From Rhodoblastus sp. 17X3 (lineage in GTDB: Bacteria; Pseudomonadota; Alphaproteobacteria; Rhizobiales; Beijerinckiaceae), in NCBI RefSeq assembly GCF_030056575.1, contig NZ_JASHHX010000004.1, positions 162,924 to 226,923 of the forward strand: DNA of 64,000 nt. Reading direction: 5' to 3'. Positions 29,170 through 39,917 of this stretch are shown here, piece after piece. A model generated the notes under the pieces. The model was not told the DNA's origin. It ran no database searches and worked only from the letters and a program-made list of their open reading frames with translations. Numbering within the stretch: position 1 is the stretch's first letter; each line of letters begins with the position of its first letter. A program made the translations under genes and the position numbers.

Positions 29170-29715
29170 ATGCGCGCCTTCGCTCGAACCCTTGCGGCCG
29201 TCGCGGCCCTCGCCCTTCTGGGCGCGGCGTCGGCGCGCGCGCAGGATTCGGCGCCGGGCCAGATCGAGGAAAAGCTCAAGGGCTACGAGCCCGCGACGGT
29301 CGCCGCCGCGGAAAGCTTCGCCAGGAGCTTCAATCTGGGTGGCATGGTCCAGAAGAGCGCGCCCTTCCTGGTCCAGAGCGTGAATAACCTGTTGCGGACG
29401 AAAAACCCGGAACTGACCGATGAGCAGGCTCAGGACTTCGTCTCGGCCTTTCTCCAGAACCTGTTCGGGGACAATGGGAAAATTCTGGAGCGCGCGATGG
29501 TCCTGGACATGGTCGAAATCATGAGCCGGGACGAGTTGGAGGCGCTCATCCGCTTCCAGTCCACCCCGGTCGGCGCCAGCGCGCTGAAGAAAATGCCGAC
29601 GCTGTCGGCGCGAATGGCGCAGATCATGCCATTGATGCAGACCTATGTCGTTCCGCGGGCGATGGAATCGGCGCAGGCGCAGATGCGCAAGAACGGCGTC
29701 GAAGTGAAAATCTGA
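29170..29715 (+). CDS. DUF2059-type secreted protein inside the nuo operon
   Basis: A 181-residue exported helical protein. The signal peptide ([20 protein letters not shown], cleavage near ARAQD) is followed by residues resembling the DUF2059 family: [11 protein letters not shown] near the start and [25 protein letters not shown] in the second half. It is not a complex I subunit. It starts 10 bp after nuoC, and its TGA overlaps a candidate nuoD ATG, so it is embedded in the operon and would be co-expressed. Its role, and whether it affects complex I at all, are unknown. Confidence 0.8.
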   Translation: MRAFARTLAAVAALALLGAASARAQDSAPGQIEEKLKGYEPATVAAAESFARSFNLGGMVQKSAPFLVQSVNNLLRTKNPELTDEQAQDFVSAFLQNLFGDNGKILERAMVLDMVEIMSRDELEALIRFQSTPVGASALKKMPTLSARMAQIMPLMQTYVVPRAMESAQAQMRKNGVEVKI

Positions 29716-29729
29716 TGGGCGAGCAGCAC

Positions 29730-30920
29730 ATGTCCGAACCGAAGCCGCGCACTTTCTCGATCAATTTCGGCCCGCAGCATCCGGCGGCCCACGGCGTTCT
29801 GCGCCTTGTGCTGGAGCTGGACGGCGAGGTCGTCGAGCGCGTCGATCCGCATATCGGACTGCTCCATCGCGGCACCGAAAAGCTGATGGAAGCCCGCACC
29901 TATATGCAGAACACGCCCTATTTCGATCGGCTCGACTATTGCGCGCCGATGAATCAGGAGCATGCCTTCTGCCTGGCGATCGAGAAGATGCTCGGCGTCG
30001 AGGTTCCGCGCCGCGCCCAGCTCATTCGCGTGCTTTATTGCGAAATCGGGCGCCTGCTCTCGCATATCCTCAACGTCACGACGCAGGCGATGGACGTCGG
30101 CGCGCTCACCCCGCCGGTCTGGGGCTTCGAAGAGCGCGAAAAGCTGATGGTGTTCTACGAGCGCGCCTCGGGCGCCCGCATGCACGCCAATTATTTCCGT
30201 CCGGGCGGCGTCGCCAAGGACCTGCCGGTCAAGCTGATCGAGGACATCGGCGCCTGGCTCGATCCTTTCCTGAAGCTGTGCGACGATCTCGAAGACCTGT
30301 TCGTCGAGAACCGCATCTTCAAGCAGCGCAATGTCGACATCGCCGTCGTGACGCTGGAAGATTGCTGGAAATGGGGCTTTTCCGGCCCGGTGCTGCGCGG
30401 TTCCGGCGCGGCCTGGGACCTGCGCCGTGCGCAGCCCTATGAATGCTACGAGGAAATGGAATTCGACATTCCGGTCGGCAAGCACGGCGATTGCTACGAC
30501 CGCCAGGTCGTGCGCCTCGAAGAGATGCGCCAGTCGGTCCGCATCATGCGGCAATGTGTGAACAAGCTGCTGGACCGCGCCAATGAAGGGCCGGTGCTGG
30601 CGCCGAATCACAAGATCACGCCGCCCCGCCGCGGCGCGATGAAGCAGTCGATGGAATCGCTGATCCATCACTTCAAGCTGTTCACCGAAGGCTTCCGCGT
30701 GCCGGCGGGCGAGGTCTATGCGGCGGTCGAGGCGCCCAAGGGCGAGTTCGGCGTCTATCTCGTCTCCGACGGCACAGACAAGCCTTACAAGTGCAAGATC
30801 CGCGCGCCCGGCTTCGCCCATCTCCAGGCCATGGACTTCCTGAGCCGCGGCCACATGCTCGCCGACGTCTCCGCCATTCTCGGCGCTCTCGACATCGTGT
30901 TCGGGGAGGTCGATCGGTGA
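29730..30920 (+). CDS. nuoD: NADH-quinone oxidoreductase subunit D
   Basis: A 396-residue 49-kDa subunit forming the quinone pocket with NuoB. Visible motifs are [16 protein letters not shown] near the N-terminus (the quinone-site HPAAHG), [32 protein letters not shown] and the C-terminal [22 protein letters not shown]. Start: ATG 29730 matches the usual N-terminal length; an in-frame ATG at 29715 overlapping the preceding stop is an alternative. Confidence 0.96.
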   Translation: MSEPKPRTFSINFGPQHPAAHGVLRLVLELDGEVVERVDPHIGLLHRGTEKLMEARTYMQNTPYFDRLDYCAPMNQEHAFCLAIEKMLGVEVPRRAQLIRVLYCEIGRLLSHILNVTTQAMDVGALTPPVWGFEEREKLMVFYERASGARMHANYFRPGGVAKDLPVKLIEDIGAWLDPFLKLCDDLEDLFVENRIFKQRNVDIAVVTLEDCWKWGFSGPVLRGSGAAWDLRRAQPYECYEEMEFDIPVGKHGDCYDRQVVRLEEMRQSVRIMRQCVNKLLDRANEGPVLAPNHKITPPRRGAMKQSMESLIHHFKLFTEGFRVPAGEVYAAVEAPKGEFGVYLVSDGTDKPYKCKIRAPGFAHLQAMDFLSRGHMLADVSAILGALDIVFGEVDR

Positions 30921-31129
30921 CGGTGATGGAATCCCTGCGCAAGAACTGGCATTTCCTGCTGTCTGGTTTCGTCTCGGCGATCGCCGTGCTCGTCCTCATG
31001 CGCTGGTCGAGCGGCGCGCCTTTGTTCCAGCCGCAATCCGATTTCGGCATTCTCATCGGCGCTGTTCTGGTCGCCGCTTATGTCGTCTTTCAGGATTTGC
31101 GCGGCTCCAACGGGAAGCAGTCATCATGA
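30917..31129 (+). CDS. Small two-helix membrane protein between nuoD and nuoE
   Basis: A 70-residue protein from GTG 30917, or 67 residues from ATG 30926. GGAGG at 30904-30908 is well placed for the GTG, which overlaps the nuoD stop. It has two hydrophobic helices ([18 protein letters not shown] and [15 protein letters not shown]) joined by a short polar loop. I do not recognise a family. Its end overlaps the nuoE ATG by 4 bp (ATGA), so it is translationally locked into the operon. It could be an accessory or assembly factor; that is inference from position. Confidence 0.72.
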   Translation: MTVMESLRKNWHFLLSGFVSAIAVLVLMRWSSGAPLFQPQSDFGILIGAVLVAAYVVFQDLRGSNGKQSS

Positions 31130-31794
31130 GCGTCCGCCGTCTCGCCGAAAAACAGCCCGAGAGCTTCGAGTTCACGCCGGAAAACCGCGCCTGGCTCGAC
31201 GCCCAGATCGCCAAATATCCGCCCGGCCGCCAGGCCTCGGCCGTGATCCCGGCCTTGTGGCAGGCGCAGAAACAGCATGATTATTGGCTGCCGCAGAAGG
31301 CGATCGAGAAGGTCGCCGACCTGCTCGGCATGCCCTATATCCGCGTGCTGGAAATCGCGACCTTCTACACGATGTTCAATCTGGAGCCGGTCGGGAAATA
31401 TTTCATCCAGCTCTGCGGCACTACGCCCTGCATGCTGCGCGGTTCGGACGATCTCATCCGCATCTGCGAGGAGCGCATCGGCGAGCAGCGCCACGTGACC
31501 GCCGACGGCCTGTTCTCCTGGCTCGAAGTCGAATGTCTCGGCGCCTGTTGCAACGCGCCGATGGTCCAGATCAACGACGATTATTTCGAGGATCTCGACG
31601 CCGCGAATTTCACCAGGCTGCTCGATGATCTGGCCGCGGGCCGGCCCGTCCATATTGGACCCCAGAACGGCCGGCTGCGCTCGGAGCCGCTCGGCGGCCT
31701 GACGGCGCTGACGGATTTCTACGGCGCCGACGGCAAGAGCGGCCCGCTCAGCGACATGCAGGCGGCCCTCCAGCCCGCCAATCCGGCCAAGTAA
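31126..31794 (+). CDS. nuoE: NADH-quinone oxidoreductase subunit E
   Basis: A 222-residue 24-kDa subunit of the NADH dehydrogenase module carrying the [2Fe-2S] cluster N1a. Ligands are in [11 protein letters not shown] and [12 protein letters not shown]. The helical N-terminal half has [16 protein letters not shown]. The C-terminal tail is longer than in E. coli, as usual in Alphaproteobacteria. It overlaps the small membrane protein gene by 4 bp and nuoF follows after 10 bp. Confidence 0.96.
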   Translation: MSVRRLAEKQPESFEFTPENRAWLDAQIAKYPPGRQASAVIPALWQAQKQHDYWLPQKAIEKVADLLGMPYIRVLEIATFYTMFNLEPVGKYFIQLCGTTPCMLRGSDDLIRICEERIGEQRHVTADGLFSWLEVECLGACCNAPMVQINDDYFEDLDAANFTRLLDDLAAGRPVHIGPQNGRLRSEPLGGLTALTDFYGADGKSGPLSDMQAALQPANPAK

Positions 31795-31804
31795 GGAGAA
31801 GACG

Positions 31805-33106
31805 ATGCTTCAGGACAAGGATCGCATCTTCCAGAACCTTTACGGCTATGGCGACTGGGGCCTCGAAGGCGCGCGCAAGCGCGGCGCCTGGGACAACACC
31901 AAGGATCTGCTGGAAAAGGGCAAGGACTGGATCATTTCCGAAATGAAGGCGTCGGGCCTGCGCGGGCGCGGCGGCGCCGGCTTCCCGACCGGCCTGAAAT
32001 GGTCCTTCATGCCCAAGCCCGACCCGGCGCGCCCGTCCTATCTGGTGGTCAATGCCGACGAATCCGAGCCCGGCACCTGCAAGGATCGCGAGATCATGCG
32101 CAACGACCCGCATCTGCTGGTCGAAGGCTGCGTCGTCGCCGGTTTCGCCATGGGCGCCTCTGCGGCCTATATCTATCTGCGCGGCGAATTCATCTTCGAG
32201 CGCGAGCGCCTGCAGGCGGCGGTGGACCAGGCCTATGCGGCCAATCTGGTCGGCCCGAACAACATCCACGGCTATCCGTTCGAGGTCTATGTCCATCACG
32301 GCGCCGGCGCCTATATCTGCGGCGAAGAGACGGCGCTGCTGGAATCGCTTGAAGGCAAGAAGGGAATGCCACGCCTGAAGCCGCCGTTCCCGGCCAATAT
32401 GGGCCTCTATGGCTGCCCGACGACGGTCAATAATGTGGAATCCATCGCGGTGGCGCCGACCATCCTGCGTCGTGGCGGCGCATGGTTCGCGGGCTTCGGC
32501 GCCAAGAACAACGCTGGCACCAAGCTGTTCAGCATTTCCGGCCATGTGAACAAGCCGTGCAATGTCGAAGAGGCGATGTCGATCCCGTTCCGCGAACTGA
32601 TCGAAAAGCATTGCGGCGGCATTCGCGGCGGCTGGGACAATCTGCTGGCGGTCATTCCGGGCGGCTCGTCGGTGCGCTGCGTGCCGGCGCAGGAGATCAT
32701 CGACTGCCCGATGGATTTCGACAGCCTGTCCAAGCTGAAGTCGGGCCTCGGCACGGCGGCGGTGATTGTCATGGACAAGTCTACCGACATCATCCGCGCC
32801 ATCGCCCGCCTGTCGCATTTCTACAAGCACGAGAGCTGCGGTCAGTGCACGCCCTGCCGCGAGGGCACCGGCTGGATGTATCGCGTGATGCAGCGCATGG
32901 TCGAAGGCCGCGCGCAGAAGAAGGAAATCGACATGTTGTTCGACGTGTCGAAACAGATCGAGGGGCACACGATCTGCGCGCTCGGCGATGCGGCGGCTTG
33001 GCCGGTGCAGGGCCTGATCACGCATTTCCGTCCGGTGATCGAAGCGCGCATCGACAGCTATACGGCGCGGGCCGACAAGGACGCGGTGAAAGTAGCGGCG
33101 CAGTAA
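31805..33106 (+). CDS. nuoF: NADH-quinone oxidoreductase subunit F
   Basis: A 433-residue 51-kDa subunit that binds NADH and FMN and cluster N3. The glycine-rich nucleotide loop is [16 protein letters not shown], the FMN region includes [15 protein letters not shown], and the [4Fe-4S] ligands are in [13 protein letters not shown] plus a later Cys in [13 protein letters not shown]. Normal length. The preceding ribosome site is AAGGAGAAG. Confidence 0.97.
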   Translation: MLQDKDRIFQNLYGYGDWGLEGARKRGAWDNTKDLLEKGKDWIISEMKASGLRGRGGAGFPTGLKWSFMPKPDPARPSYLVVNADESEPGTCKDREIMRNDPHLLVEGCVVAGFAMGASAAYIYLRGEFIFERERLQAAVDQAYAANLVGPNNIHGYPFEVYVHHGAGAYICGEETALLESLEGKKGMPRLKPPFPANMGLYGCPTTVNNVESIAVAPTILRRGGAWFAGFGAKNNAGTKLFSISGHVNKPCNVEEAMSIPFRELIEKHCGGIRGGWDNLLAVIPGGSSVRCVPAQEIIDCPMDFDSLSKLKSGLGTAAVIVMDKSTDIIRAIARLSHFYKHESCGQCTPCREGTGWMYRVMQRMVEGRAQKKEIDMLFDVSKQIEGHTICALGDAAAWPVQGLITHFRPVIEARIDSYTARADKDAVKVAAQ

Positions 33107-33128
33107 GCGCCACGAAAGATGGGATTTT

Positions 33129-33147
33129 GCATCGGCGAAGCCGATGC
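33129..33147. repeat. Intra-operon hairpin between nuoF and nuoG
   Basis: GCATCGGC, loop GAA, GCCGATGC: a perfect 8-bp stem in the 120-bp nuoF-nuoG gap, without a T-run. It could stabilise or process the transcript rather than end it. Confidence 0.5.
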
Positions 33148-33226
33148 TAGGAGCGAATGCGACGCCGAGCCGTTGCGAGGGGCGCCTTGATCGCCCTGGG
33201 GCGGGCGAGGCAAAAGGAAAGACCAG

Positions 33227-35290
33227 ATGGCCAGGATCATCGTCGACGGCATCGAAGTGGACGTCCCGCCGGAGTACACGCTGCTCCAGGCGTGCGAAGA
33301 GGCGGGCAAGGAAATTCCCCGCTTCTGCTATCATGAACGCCTTTCGGTGGCGGGCAATTGCCGCATGTGCCTTGTCGAGGTGAAGGGCGGCCCGCCCAAG
33401 CCGACGGCCTCCTGCGCCATGTCGGTGCGCGACCTGCGCCCCGGTCCGAACGGCGAGCCGCCGGTCGTCCTGACCAATTCGCCCATGGTCAAGAAAGCGC
33501 GCGAAGGGGTGATGGAGTTCCTGCTCATCAACCATCCGCTCGACTGCCCGATCTGCGACCAGGGCGGCGAATGCGACCTCCAGGATCAGGCGATGGCCTT
33601 TGGCCTCGACCGCTCGCGCTATCACGAGAGCAAGCGCGCGGTTGAGAACAAATATATCGGCGCGCTGGTCAAGACCGAGATGACCCGCTGCATCCATTGC
33701 ACGCGTTGCGTCCGCTTCACCGCCGAAGTCTGCGGCACGTCCGACATGGGCGCCATTGGCCGCGGCGAGGACATGGAGATCACGACCTATCTCGAAAAGG
33801 CGATGACCTCCGAGCTTCAGGGCAATGTCACCGACCTCTGCCCGGTCGGCGCGCTGCTGCCCAAGCCGCAGAATTTCCGCGCCCGCCCGTGGGAATATAA
33901 CAAGACCCCCGGCGTGGACGTGATGGACGCGCTGGGTTCGGCGATCCGCATCGACACGCGCGGCCGCGAGGTCATGCGCATCCTGCCCCGACTCAACGAG
34001 GCGGTGAACGAGGAATGGATCTCCGACAAGAGCCGCCAGATTGTGGACGGCCTGAAGACCCAGCGTCTCGACCGGCCCTATGTCCGCGAAAACGGCAAGC
34101 TCCGCCCGGCCAGCTGGACGCAGGCCTTCACAGCCATCGCCGCCAAGGTCAAGGCCGCCGCACCCGAGAAGATCGGCTTCATCGGCGGCGATCTCTCTTC
34201 GGTCGAGGATCTGTTCGCGGCCAAGGCGCTCGCGGAATCGCTCGGCGTCAAGAATATCGACGGCCGCCAGGACGGCGTGAAGCTCGATCCGGCCCGGGGC
34301 CGCGCCTCCTATCTGTTCAACGCCACCATTGAAGGCGTGGATCGCGCCGACGCCCTGCTGATCGTGGGCTCGAACCCGCGCTGGGAAGCCCCGGTGCTCA
34401 ACGCCCGCATCCGCCGCCGCTGGCGCCATGGCGATTTCCCGATCGGCGTGATCGGCGAAAATCTCGATCTGACCTATTCCTACACGCATCTCGGCTCCGG
34501 GCCGGACGCGCTCGCAAAGGTGGCGCAGGGCGAAGGCTTCGGCGAAATTCTCGCCAAGGCCGAGCGTCCGCTGATCCTCGTCGGGCAAGGGGCTCTGGCC
34601 CGCGAGGATGGCGCCGCCATTCTGGCGCTGGCCGCAAAGCTCGGCGGCCCAAAGGGCGACTGGACTGGTCTTTCCATTCTCCACACGGCGGCCGCCCGCG
34701 TCGGCGCGCTCGATATCGGCTTCGTGCCGGGCGAGGGCGGCCTCGACGCGGCGGCCATGGCCAAGGCCGGCGCGCTGGACGTGGCGTTCCTCGTCGGCGC
34801 GGATGAGATCAATGTCGAGCTAGGCGCCTTTGTCGTCTATGTTGGCTCTCATGGCGACCGCGGCGCCCATCGCGCCGACGTCATCCTGCCGGGCGCGGCC
34901 TATACCGAGAAAACCGGCACTTACGTCAATACCGAGGGCCGCGTGCAGATTTCCGACCGCGCGGCCTTCCCGCCCGGCGACGCCCGCGAGGACTGGGCGA
35001 TTTTCCGCGCCCTCTCCGCGACGCTCGGCAAGGCTCTGCCGTTCGATTCGCTGACACAGCTGCGCGCGAAGATCTATGAAGCCTATCCCTGGCTCGCGCG
35101 GGTCGACGCCATTGCGACCTCGGACCCCATCTCTCTGGCGTCGCTGCCGAGCGGAACCTTGGGGCATGGCGCGCTCGTCTCGCCGATCTCGGATTTCTTC
35201 CTGACCAACCCGATCGCCCGCGCCTCGCGCGTCATGGGCGAATGCTCGGCCCTCGCCCATGGCCGCGTCACCGCCCAAGCGGCGGAATGA
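33227..35290 (+). CDS. nuoG: NADH-quinone oxidoreductase subunit G
   Basis: A 687-residue 75-kDa subunit. The N-terminal ferredoxin-like domain has [19 protein letters not shown] for [2Fe-2S] N1b. The His/Cys-ligated N5 site is in [18 protein letters not shown], and N4 is in [17 protein letters not shown]. The molybdopterin-oxidoreductase-like domain that follows carries no cofactor in this family. Length is typical of the alphaproteobacterial/mitochondrial form, shorter than E. coli NuoG. Confidence 0.97.
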   Translation: MARIIVDGIEVDVPPEYTLLQACEEAGKEIPRFCYHERLSVAGNCRMCLVEVKGGPPKPTASCAMSVRDLRPGPNGEPPVVLTNSPMVKKAREGVMEFLLINHPLDCPICDQGGECDLQDQAMAFGLDRSRYHESKRAVENKYIGALVKTEMTRCIHCTRCVRFTAEVCGTSDMGAIGRGEDMEITTYLEKAMTSELQGNVTDLCPVGALLPKPQNFRARPWEYNKTPGVDVMDALGSAIRIDTRGREVMRILPRLNEAVNEEWISDKSRQIVDGLKTQRLDRPYVRENGKLRPASWTQAFTAIAAKVKAAAPEKIGFIGGDLSSVEDLFAAKALAESLGVKNIDGRQDGVKLDPARGRASYLFNATIEGVDRADALLIVGSNPRWEAPVLNARIRRRWRHGDFPIGVIGENLDLTYSYTHLGSGPDALAKVAQGEGFGEILAKAERPLILVGQGALAREDGAAILALAAKLGGPKGDWTGLSILHTAAARVGALDIGFVPGEGGLDAAAMAKAGALDVAFLVGADEINVELGAFVVYVGSHGDRGAHRADVILPGAAYTEKTGTYVNTEGRVQISDRAAFPPGDAREDWAIFRALSATLGKALPFDSLTQLRAKIYEAYPWLARVDAIATSDPISLASLPSGTLGHGALVSPISDFFLTNPIARASRVMGECSALAHGRVTAQAAE

Positions 35291-35303
35291 GGAGAAGAAG
35301 CAC

Positions 35304-36314
35304 ATGGACCTCCTGCTCTCCCTTCTCATCATCCTGGCGAAAAGCTTAGGCATTCTCGTCGTCCTGCTGGTGCTGGTCGCCTATTACATCCTCGCCGACC
35401 GCAAGATCTGGGCGGCGGTGCAGCTGCGGCGCGGCCCGAATGTCGTCGGCCCCTGGGGCGTCTGGCAGTCCTTCGCCGACATGATCAAGTTCCTCGTCAA
35501 GGAACCGATCATCCCCGACGGCGCCAACAAGGGCGTGTTCCTGATCGCGCCGCTGGTCACCGCGACGCTGGCGCTGGCGGCCTGGGCGGTGATTCCGGTC
35601 AACGAGGGCTGGGCGGTCGCCAATCTCAATGTCGGCGTGCTTTACATCTTCGCCATTTCCTCGCTCGGCGTTTACGGCATCATCATGGGCGGCTGGGCGT
35701 CCAACTCGAAATATCCCTTCCTCGCGGCGCTGCGCTCCGCGGCGCAGATGGTGTCCTATGAAGTCTCGATCGGCTTTGTGATCATCACCGTCCTGCTCTG
35801 CGCCGGCTCGCTCAACCTTACCGACATCGTCCTCGCGCAGGACACCAAATGGGGCTTCCTCGGCTGGTACTGGTTGCCGCTGTTCCCGATGTTCGTGATC
35901 TTCTTCGTGTCGGCGCTGGCCGAGACGAACCGCCCGCCCTTCGATCTGGTCGAGGCCGAATCGGAGCTGGTCGCGGGCTTCATGGTCGAATATTCCGCGA
36001 GCCAGTATTTGCTGTTCATGCTCGGCGAATATGTCGCCATCGTCACCATGTGCGCGCTGCTCACGATCCTGTTCTTCGGCGGCTGGCTGCCCCCGGTCAA
36101 CATCGCGCCCTTCACCTGGGTGCCGGGCGTGGTGTGGTTCGTGCTCAAGGTGAGCTGGTTCTTCTTCCTGTTCGCCATGGTCAAGGCCTTCGTGCCGCGC
36201 TATCGCTACGATCAACTGATGCGGCTGGGCTGGAAAGTGTTCCTGCCGATTTCGCTGGTCGCCGTGATCGTTGTCGCCGCGGTGCTCGAATTCGTCGTCA
36301 AAGTCGGCCAGTGA
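35304..36314 (+). CDS. nuoH: NADH-quinone oxidoreductase subunit H
   Basis: A 336-residue membrane subunit (ND1) with eight predicted helices, linking the quinone site to the proton path. Conserved segments are [21 protein letters not shown], the charged loop [14 protein letters not shown] and [28 protein letters not shown] 35304 follows GGAGAAG; the longer frame from 35259 overlaps nuoG and is unlikely. Confidence 0.96.
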   Translation: MDLLLSLLIILAKSLGILVVLLVLVAYYILADRKIWAAVQLRRGPNVVGPWGVWQSFADMIKFLVKEPIIPDGANKGVFLIAPLVTATLALAAWAVIPVNEGWAVANLNVGVLYIFAISSLGVYGIIMGGWASNSKYPFLAALRSAAQMVSYEVSIGFVIITVLLCAGSLNLTDIVLAQDTKWGFLGWYWLPLFPMFVIFFVSALAETNRPPFDLVEAESELVAGFMVEYSASQYLLFMLGEYVAIVTMCALLTILFFGGWLPPVNIAPFTWVPGVVWFVLKVSWFFFLFAMVKAFVPRYRYDQLMRLGWKVFLPISLVAVIVVAAVLEFVVKVGQ

Positions 36315-36324
36315 GGGGATCGCC

Positions 36325-36813
36325 ATGCCAATCGTGACCGCCGCCAAGGCCCTGCTGCTCAAGGAATTCGTCGGAGCCTTCTTGCTCTCCTTCCGCTATC
36401 TGCTGAAGCCGAAGGCGACGCTGAACTATCCGCATGAGAAGAACCCGCAATCGCCGCGCTATCGCGGGGAGCACGCCCTGCGCCGCTATCCCAACGGCGA
36501 GGAACGCTGCATCGCCTGCAAGCTGTGCGAGGCGATCTGCCCGGCTCAGGCCATCACCATCGAGGCGGCCCCGCGCGGAAATGACGGCACCCGCCGCACC
36601 ACGCGCTACGACATCGACATGACGAAATGCATCTATTGCGGCTTCTGCCAGGAAGCCTGCCCGGTGGACGCGATCGTCGAGGGGCCGAACGCCGAATTCG
36701 CCACGGAGACGCGCGAGGAGCTGTTCTTCGACAAGCAGCGCCTGCTCGACAATGGCGCGATCTGGGAGCGCGAAATCGCACGCAACCTCGCCGCGGACGC
36801 CCCTTACCGCTGA
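36325..36813 (+). CDS. nuoI: NADH-quinone oxidoreductase subunit I
   Basis: A 162-residue ferredoxin-like subunit carrying clusters N6a and N6b in two CxxCxxCxxxCP motifs: [12 protein letters not shown] and [12 protein letters not shown]. The N-terminal amphipathic helix ([20 protein letters not shown]) lies on the membrane. Normal length. A 140-bp gap follows before nuoJ. Confidence 0.97.
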   Translation: MPIVTAAKALLLKEFVGAFLLSFRYLLKPKATLNYPHEKNPQSPRYRGEHALRRYPNGEERCIACKLCEAICPAQAITIEAAPRGNDGTRRTTRYDIDMTKCIYCGFCQEACPVDAIVEGPNAEFATETREELFFDKQRLLDNGAIWEREIARNLAADAPYR

Positions 36814-36820
36814 TTTTTCT

Positions 36821-36841
36821 CCCGCGCCTTTCGGGCGCGGG
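36821..36841 (+). terminator. Hairpin between nuoI and nuoJ, possible attenuator
   Basis: CCCGCGCC, a short loop and GGCGCGGG form an 8-bp stem directly after the nuoI stop, without a T-run. It may lower transcription into nuoJ-N or protect the upstream mRNA; full termination is unlikely because the operon continues. Confidence 0.4.
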
Positions 36842-36953
36842 CCTTGCCTAAAGCAGACTTTACCCCACGCCGACTCTTGATTAAGGCAAGTTCGTCTAAT
36901 TCAAGTCGGCAGATGAGCGATCAAGGCCCGAACATCGGGCGCACAGGTGGACC

Positions 36954-37556
36954 ATGACGTTAGCCGCGGCCTTTTTCTATCTGTTTTCGATCGTCACGAT
37001 CGCATCCGCCGTCATGGTCATTTCGGCGCGCAACCCGGTTCATTCGGTGTTGTTCCTGATCCTGGCTTTCGTGAACGCGGCGGGCCTGTTCCTGCTCACC
37101 GGCGCCGAATTCCTGGCGATGATCCTGGTGGTTGTCTATGTCGGCGCGGTGGCGGTGCTCTTCCTCTTCGTCGTGATGATGCTCGATGTCGATTTCGCCG
37201 AACTGAAACAGGGCTTCCTGCAATATCTGCCGGTCGGCATGCTGGTCGGCCTTGTCGTTCTCGTCGAACTGATTACGGTCATCGGCGTCTGGAGCGTGGC
37301 GCCGCAGGCGGCGCTCAATACGCCGACGCCGGCCAACCTGTCCAACACCGAGGCGATCGGCCGGGTGCTTTATACGCAATATGTCTATCTGTTCCAGGCT
37401 GCGGGCTTCGTCCTTCTGACGGCCATGATCGGCGCGATCGTCCTGACGCTGCAGCATCGCAAGAACGTCCGCCGCCAGAACATCGCCGAGCAGAACGCGC
37501 GCACCCGCGCCTCGGCCATCGAAGTCAAGAAAGTCCCGTCTCGGGCGGGCGTGTGA
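36954..37556 (+). CDS. nuoJ: NADH-quinone oxidoreductase subunit J
   Basis: A 200-residue membrane subunit (ND6) with five predicted helices. The conserved helix 3 contains [27 protein letters not shown], including the pi-bulge region important for coupling. The cytoplasmic C-terminus is basic ([17 protein letters not shown]). Stop and the nuoK start are 10 bp apart. Confidence 0.96.
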   Translation: MTLAAAFFYLFSIVTIASAVMVISARNPVHSVLFLILAFVNAAGLFLLTGAEFLAMILVVVYVGAVAVLFLFVVMMLDVDFAELKQGFLQYLPVGMLVGLVVLVELITVIGVWSVAPQAALNTPTPANLSNTEAIGRVLYTQYVYLFQAAGFVLLTAMIGAIVLTLQHRKNVRRQNIAEQNARTRASAIEVKKVPSRAGV

Positions 37557-37566
37557 GGAGCGGCCA

Positions 37567-37875
37567 ATGGTCATCGGTCTTGAACATTATCTGATCGTCG
37601 CCGCCGTCCTGTTCACTCTGGGCGTCGCCGGCATCATTCTCAATCGCAAGAACGTCATCGTGATCCTGATGTCGATCGAGTTGATCCTGCTTTCGGTCAA
37701 TCTCAATCTGGTGGCCTTTTCCGCGCAATTGCACGACCTGACGGGACAGATCTTCGCCTTGTTCATCCTGACCGTCGCGGCGGCCGAGGCGGCGATCGGT
37801 CTCGCGATCCTGGTCACCTATTTCCGTAACCGCGGCACGATCGCGGTCGAAGACATCAATATGATGAAGGGCTGA
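37567..37875 (+). CDS. nuoK: NADH-quinone oxidoreductase subunit K
   Basis: A 102-residue three-helix membrane subunit (ND4L). Conserved Glu residues lie in [21 protein letters not shown] and [16 protein letters not shown], the two carboxylates of the central proton path. Length is standard. Confidence 0.96.
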   Translation: MVIGLEHYLIVAAVLFTLGVAGIILNRKNVIVILMSIELILLSVNLNLVAFSAQLHDLTGQIFALFILTVAAAEAAIGLAILVTYFRNRGTIAVEDINMMKG

Positions 37876-37880
37876 ACGAC

Positions 37881-39917
37881 ATGTATTCCGCTATCGTCTT
37901 TCTCCCCCTTCTCGGCTTTCTGATCGCCGGCCTGTTCGGCGGCAGGATCGGCGCGCGTCCCAGCGAGATCGTCACCACCTCGTTTCTGTTCGTCTCCTGC
38001 CTGCTGTCCTGGATCGTCTTCGCGCGCGTCGGCCTCGGCGGCGCGCCTTTTTCCGCGCCGGTTCTCGCCAACTGGATGACGTCCGGCGTCCTGAAAGTGG
38101 ATTGGGCCCTGCGCGTCGACACGCTGACAGCGGTCATGCTGGTGGTGGTGACGACGGTGTCGTCGCTCGTCCATCTCTATTCGATCGGCTATATGCACGA
38201 GGACCCGTCGCGTCCGCGCTTCTTCGCCTATCTCTCGCTGTTCACCTTCGCCATGCTGATGCTGGTGACCGCCGACAATCTGGCGCAGATGTTCTTCGGC
38301 TGGGAAGGCGTGGGTCTTGCGTCCTATCTGCTGATCGGCTTCTGGTATGAAAAACCCTCGGCGAACGCCGCCGCGATCAAGGCTTTCGTCGTCAACCGTG
38401 TCGGCGATTTCGGCTTCGCGCTGGGCATTTTCCTGGTCTTCATGCTGACCCAGTCGATCTCCCTCGACGCGGTTTTCGCCGCGGCGCCGGGCCTCGCCAA
38501 CAAGACGATCCATGTCTTCGGCTCCGACTGGGACGCGATGACGATCACCTGCCTGCTGCTCTTCATGGGCGCCTGCGGCAAGTCGGCGCAGTTCCTGCTC
38601 CACACCTGGCTGCCAGACGCAATGGAAGGTCCGACCCCGGTCTCCGCGCTCATTCACGCCGCGACCATGGTGACCGCCGGCGTGTTCATGGTGGCGCGCC
38701 TTTCCCCGCTGTTCGAGCAAGCGCCGGCCGCCCTGACCGTCGTGACCATCATCGGCGCAACAACCGCCTTCTTTGCGGCCACCGTCGGCCTGGTGCAGAA
38801 CGACATCAAGCGGGTTATCGCCTATTCGACCTGCTCGCAGCTCGGCTACATGTTCGTCGCGCTCGGCGTCGGCGGCTATTCGCTCGGCATCTTCCACCTC
38901 TTCACGCACGCCTTCTTCAAGGCCCTGCTGTTCCTCGGCGCCGGCTCGGTGATCCACGCCATGCACCACGAGCAGGACATGCGGAACATGGGCGGGCTCG
39001 CCAAGAAAATCCCGATCACCTTCTGGTGCATGACCTTCGGCACGCTGGCCCTGACCGGCTTTCCGCTCACAGCCGGCTATTTCTCCAAGGACGCCATCAT
39101 CGAAGCCTCCTATGCCGCCGGCATGCATGGCCAGGCTGCGACCTATGCCTTCGTGATGACGGTGGTTGCGGCGGGTCTCACCTCTTTCTACAGCTGGCGC
39201 CTGGTGTTCATGACGTTCTTCGGCAAGCCCCGCTGGGCCGAGGCCGGCCATGGCGATTCGCACGCCGCCGCGCACGGCCACGACGATCACGCTCACGACG
39301 ATCATGCGCATGATGACCACGCACATGACGATCACGGTCATCACGCGCTCGACCCGCATGAATCGCCCAACACCATGCTGATCCCGCTCTATGTTCTGTC
39401 GATCGGCGCGATCTTCGCGGGCCTCGCCTTCAAGAACTTCTTCATCGGTCATGACGCCGGCGAGTTCTGGCGCAATTCGCTGTTCTTCGGCCCGAACAAC
39501 CATATCCTGCATGAAATGCACGAGATTCCGGAATGGGTCGGAATCGCTCCCTTCCTGATGATGCTCGGCGGCTTCGCGGTCGCGGCCTATATGTATGTGT
39601 TCTCGCCGGAAACGCCGGCCCGTCTCGCCGTGCGGTTTAATCCGCTCTACAAGTTCCTGCTCAACAAATGGTACTTTGACGAGCTGTACGACTTCCTGTT
39701 CGTGCGCCCGGCCTTCTGGCTCGGCCGCCTGTTCTGGAAGGGCGGCGACGGCGCGATCATCGATCGCCTCGGCCCGGACGGCGTTGCGGCGCGCGTGCTC
39801 GACGGCACCAGCTGGATCGTCAAGCTGCAGACCGGCTACATCTATAACTACGCCTTTGCGATGCTGATCGGCCTTGCGGCGATCATCACCTTCTATCTGG
39901 TCGGCGGGGTGCGCTGA
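37881..39917 (+). CDS. nuoL: NADH-quinone oxidoreductase subunit L with His/Asp-rich insert
   Basis: A 678-residue antiporter-like subunit (ND5) with about 15 membrane helices and the long lateral helix at the C-terminus. Motifs include [45 protein letters not shown] and the TM12 region. An unusual insert, residues about 457-494, is made of HDDHA units (four 15-bp DNA repeats at 39282-39341) in a loop between helices. Such a cluster could bind divalent metal. The proton-channel residues appear intact. nuoM starts inside its stop (TGATG). Confidence 0.96.
   Translation: MYSAIVFLPLLGFLIAGLFGGRIGARPSEIVTTSFLFVSCLLSWIVFARVGLGGAPFSAPVLANWMTSGVLKVDWALRVDTLTAVMLVVVTTVSSLVHLYSIGYMHEDPSRPRFFAYLSLFTFAMLMLVTADNLAQMFFGWEGVGLASYLLIGFWYEKPSANAAAIKAFVVNRVGDFGFALGIFLVFMLTQSISLDAVFAAAPGLANKTIHVFGSDWDAMTITCLLLFMGACGKSAQFLLHTWLPDAMEGPTPVSALIHAATMVTAGVFMVARLSPLFEQAPAALTVVTIIGATTAFFAATVGLVQNDIKRVIAYSTCSQLGYMFVALGVGGYSLGIFHLFTHAFFKALLFLGAGSVIHAMHHEQDMRNMGGLAKKIPITFWCMTFGTLALTGFPLTAGYFSKDAIIEASYAAGMHGQAATYAFVMTVVAAGLTSFYSWRLVFMTFFGKPRWAEAGHGDSHAAAHGHDDHAHDDHAHDDHAHDDHGHHALDPHESPNTMLIPLYVLSIGAIFAGLAFKNFFIGHDAGEFWRNSLFFGPNNHILHEMHEIPEWVGIAPFLMMLGGFAVAAYMYVFSPETPARLAVRFNPLYKFLLNKWYFDELYDFLFVRPAFWLGRLFWKGGDGAIIDRLGPDGVAARVLDGTSWIVKLQTGYIYNYAFAMLIGLAAIITFYLVGGVR
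39282..39341 (+). repeat. Four 15-bp tandem repeats coding DDHAH in nuoL
   Basis: Four consecutive degenerate 15-bp units, each coding Asp-Asp-His-Ala/Gly-His, lie in frame in nuoL. Synonymous differences between units (GACGATCAC, GACGATCAT, GATGACCAC) show the protein pattern is kept while the DNA diverges. Confidence 0.85.
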
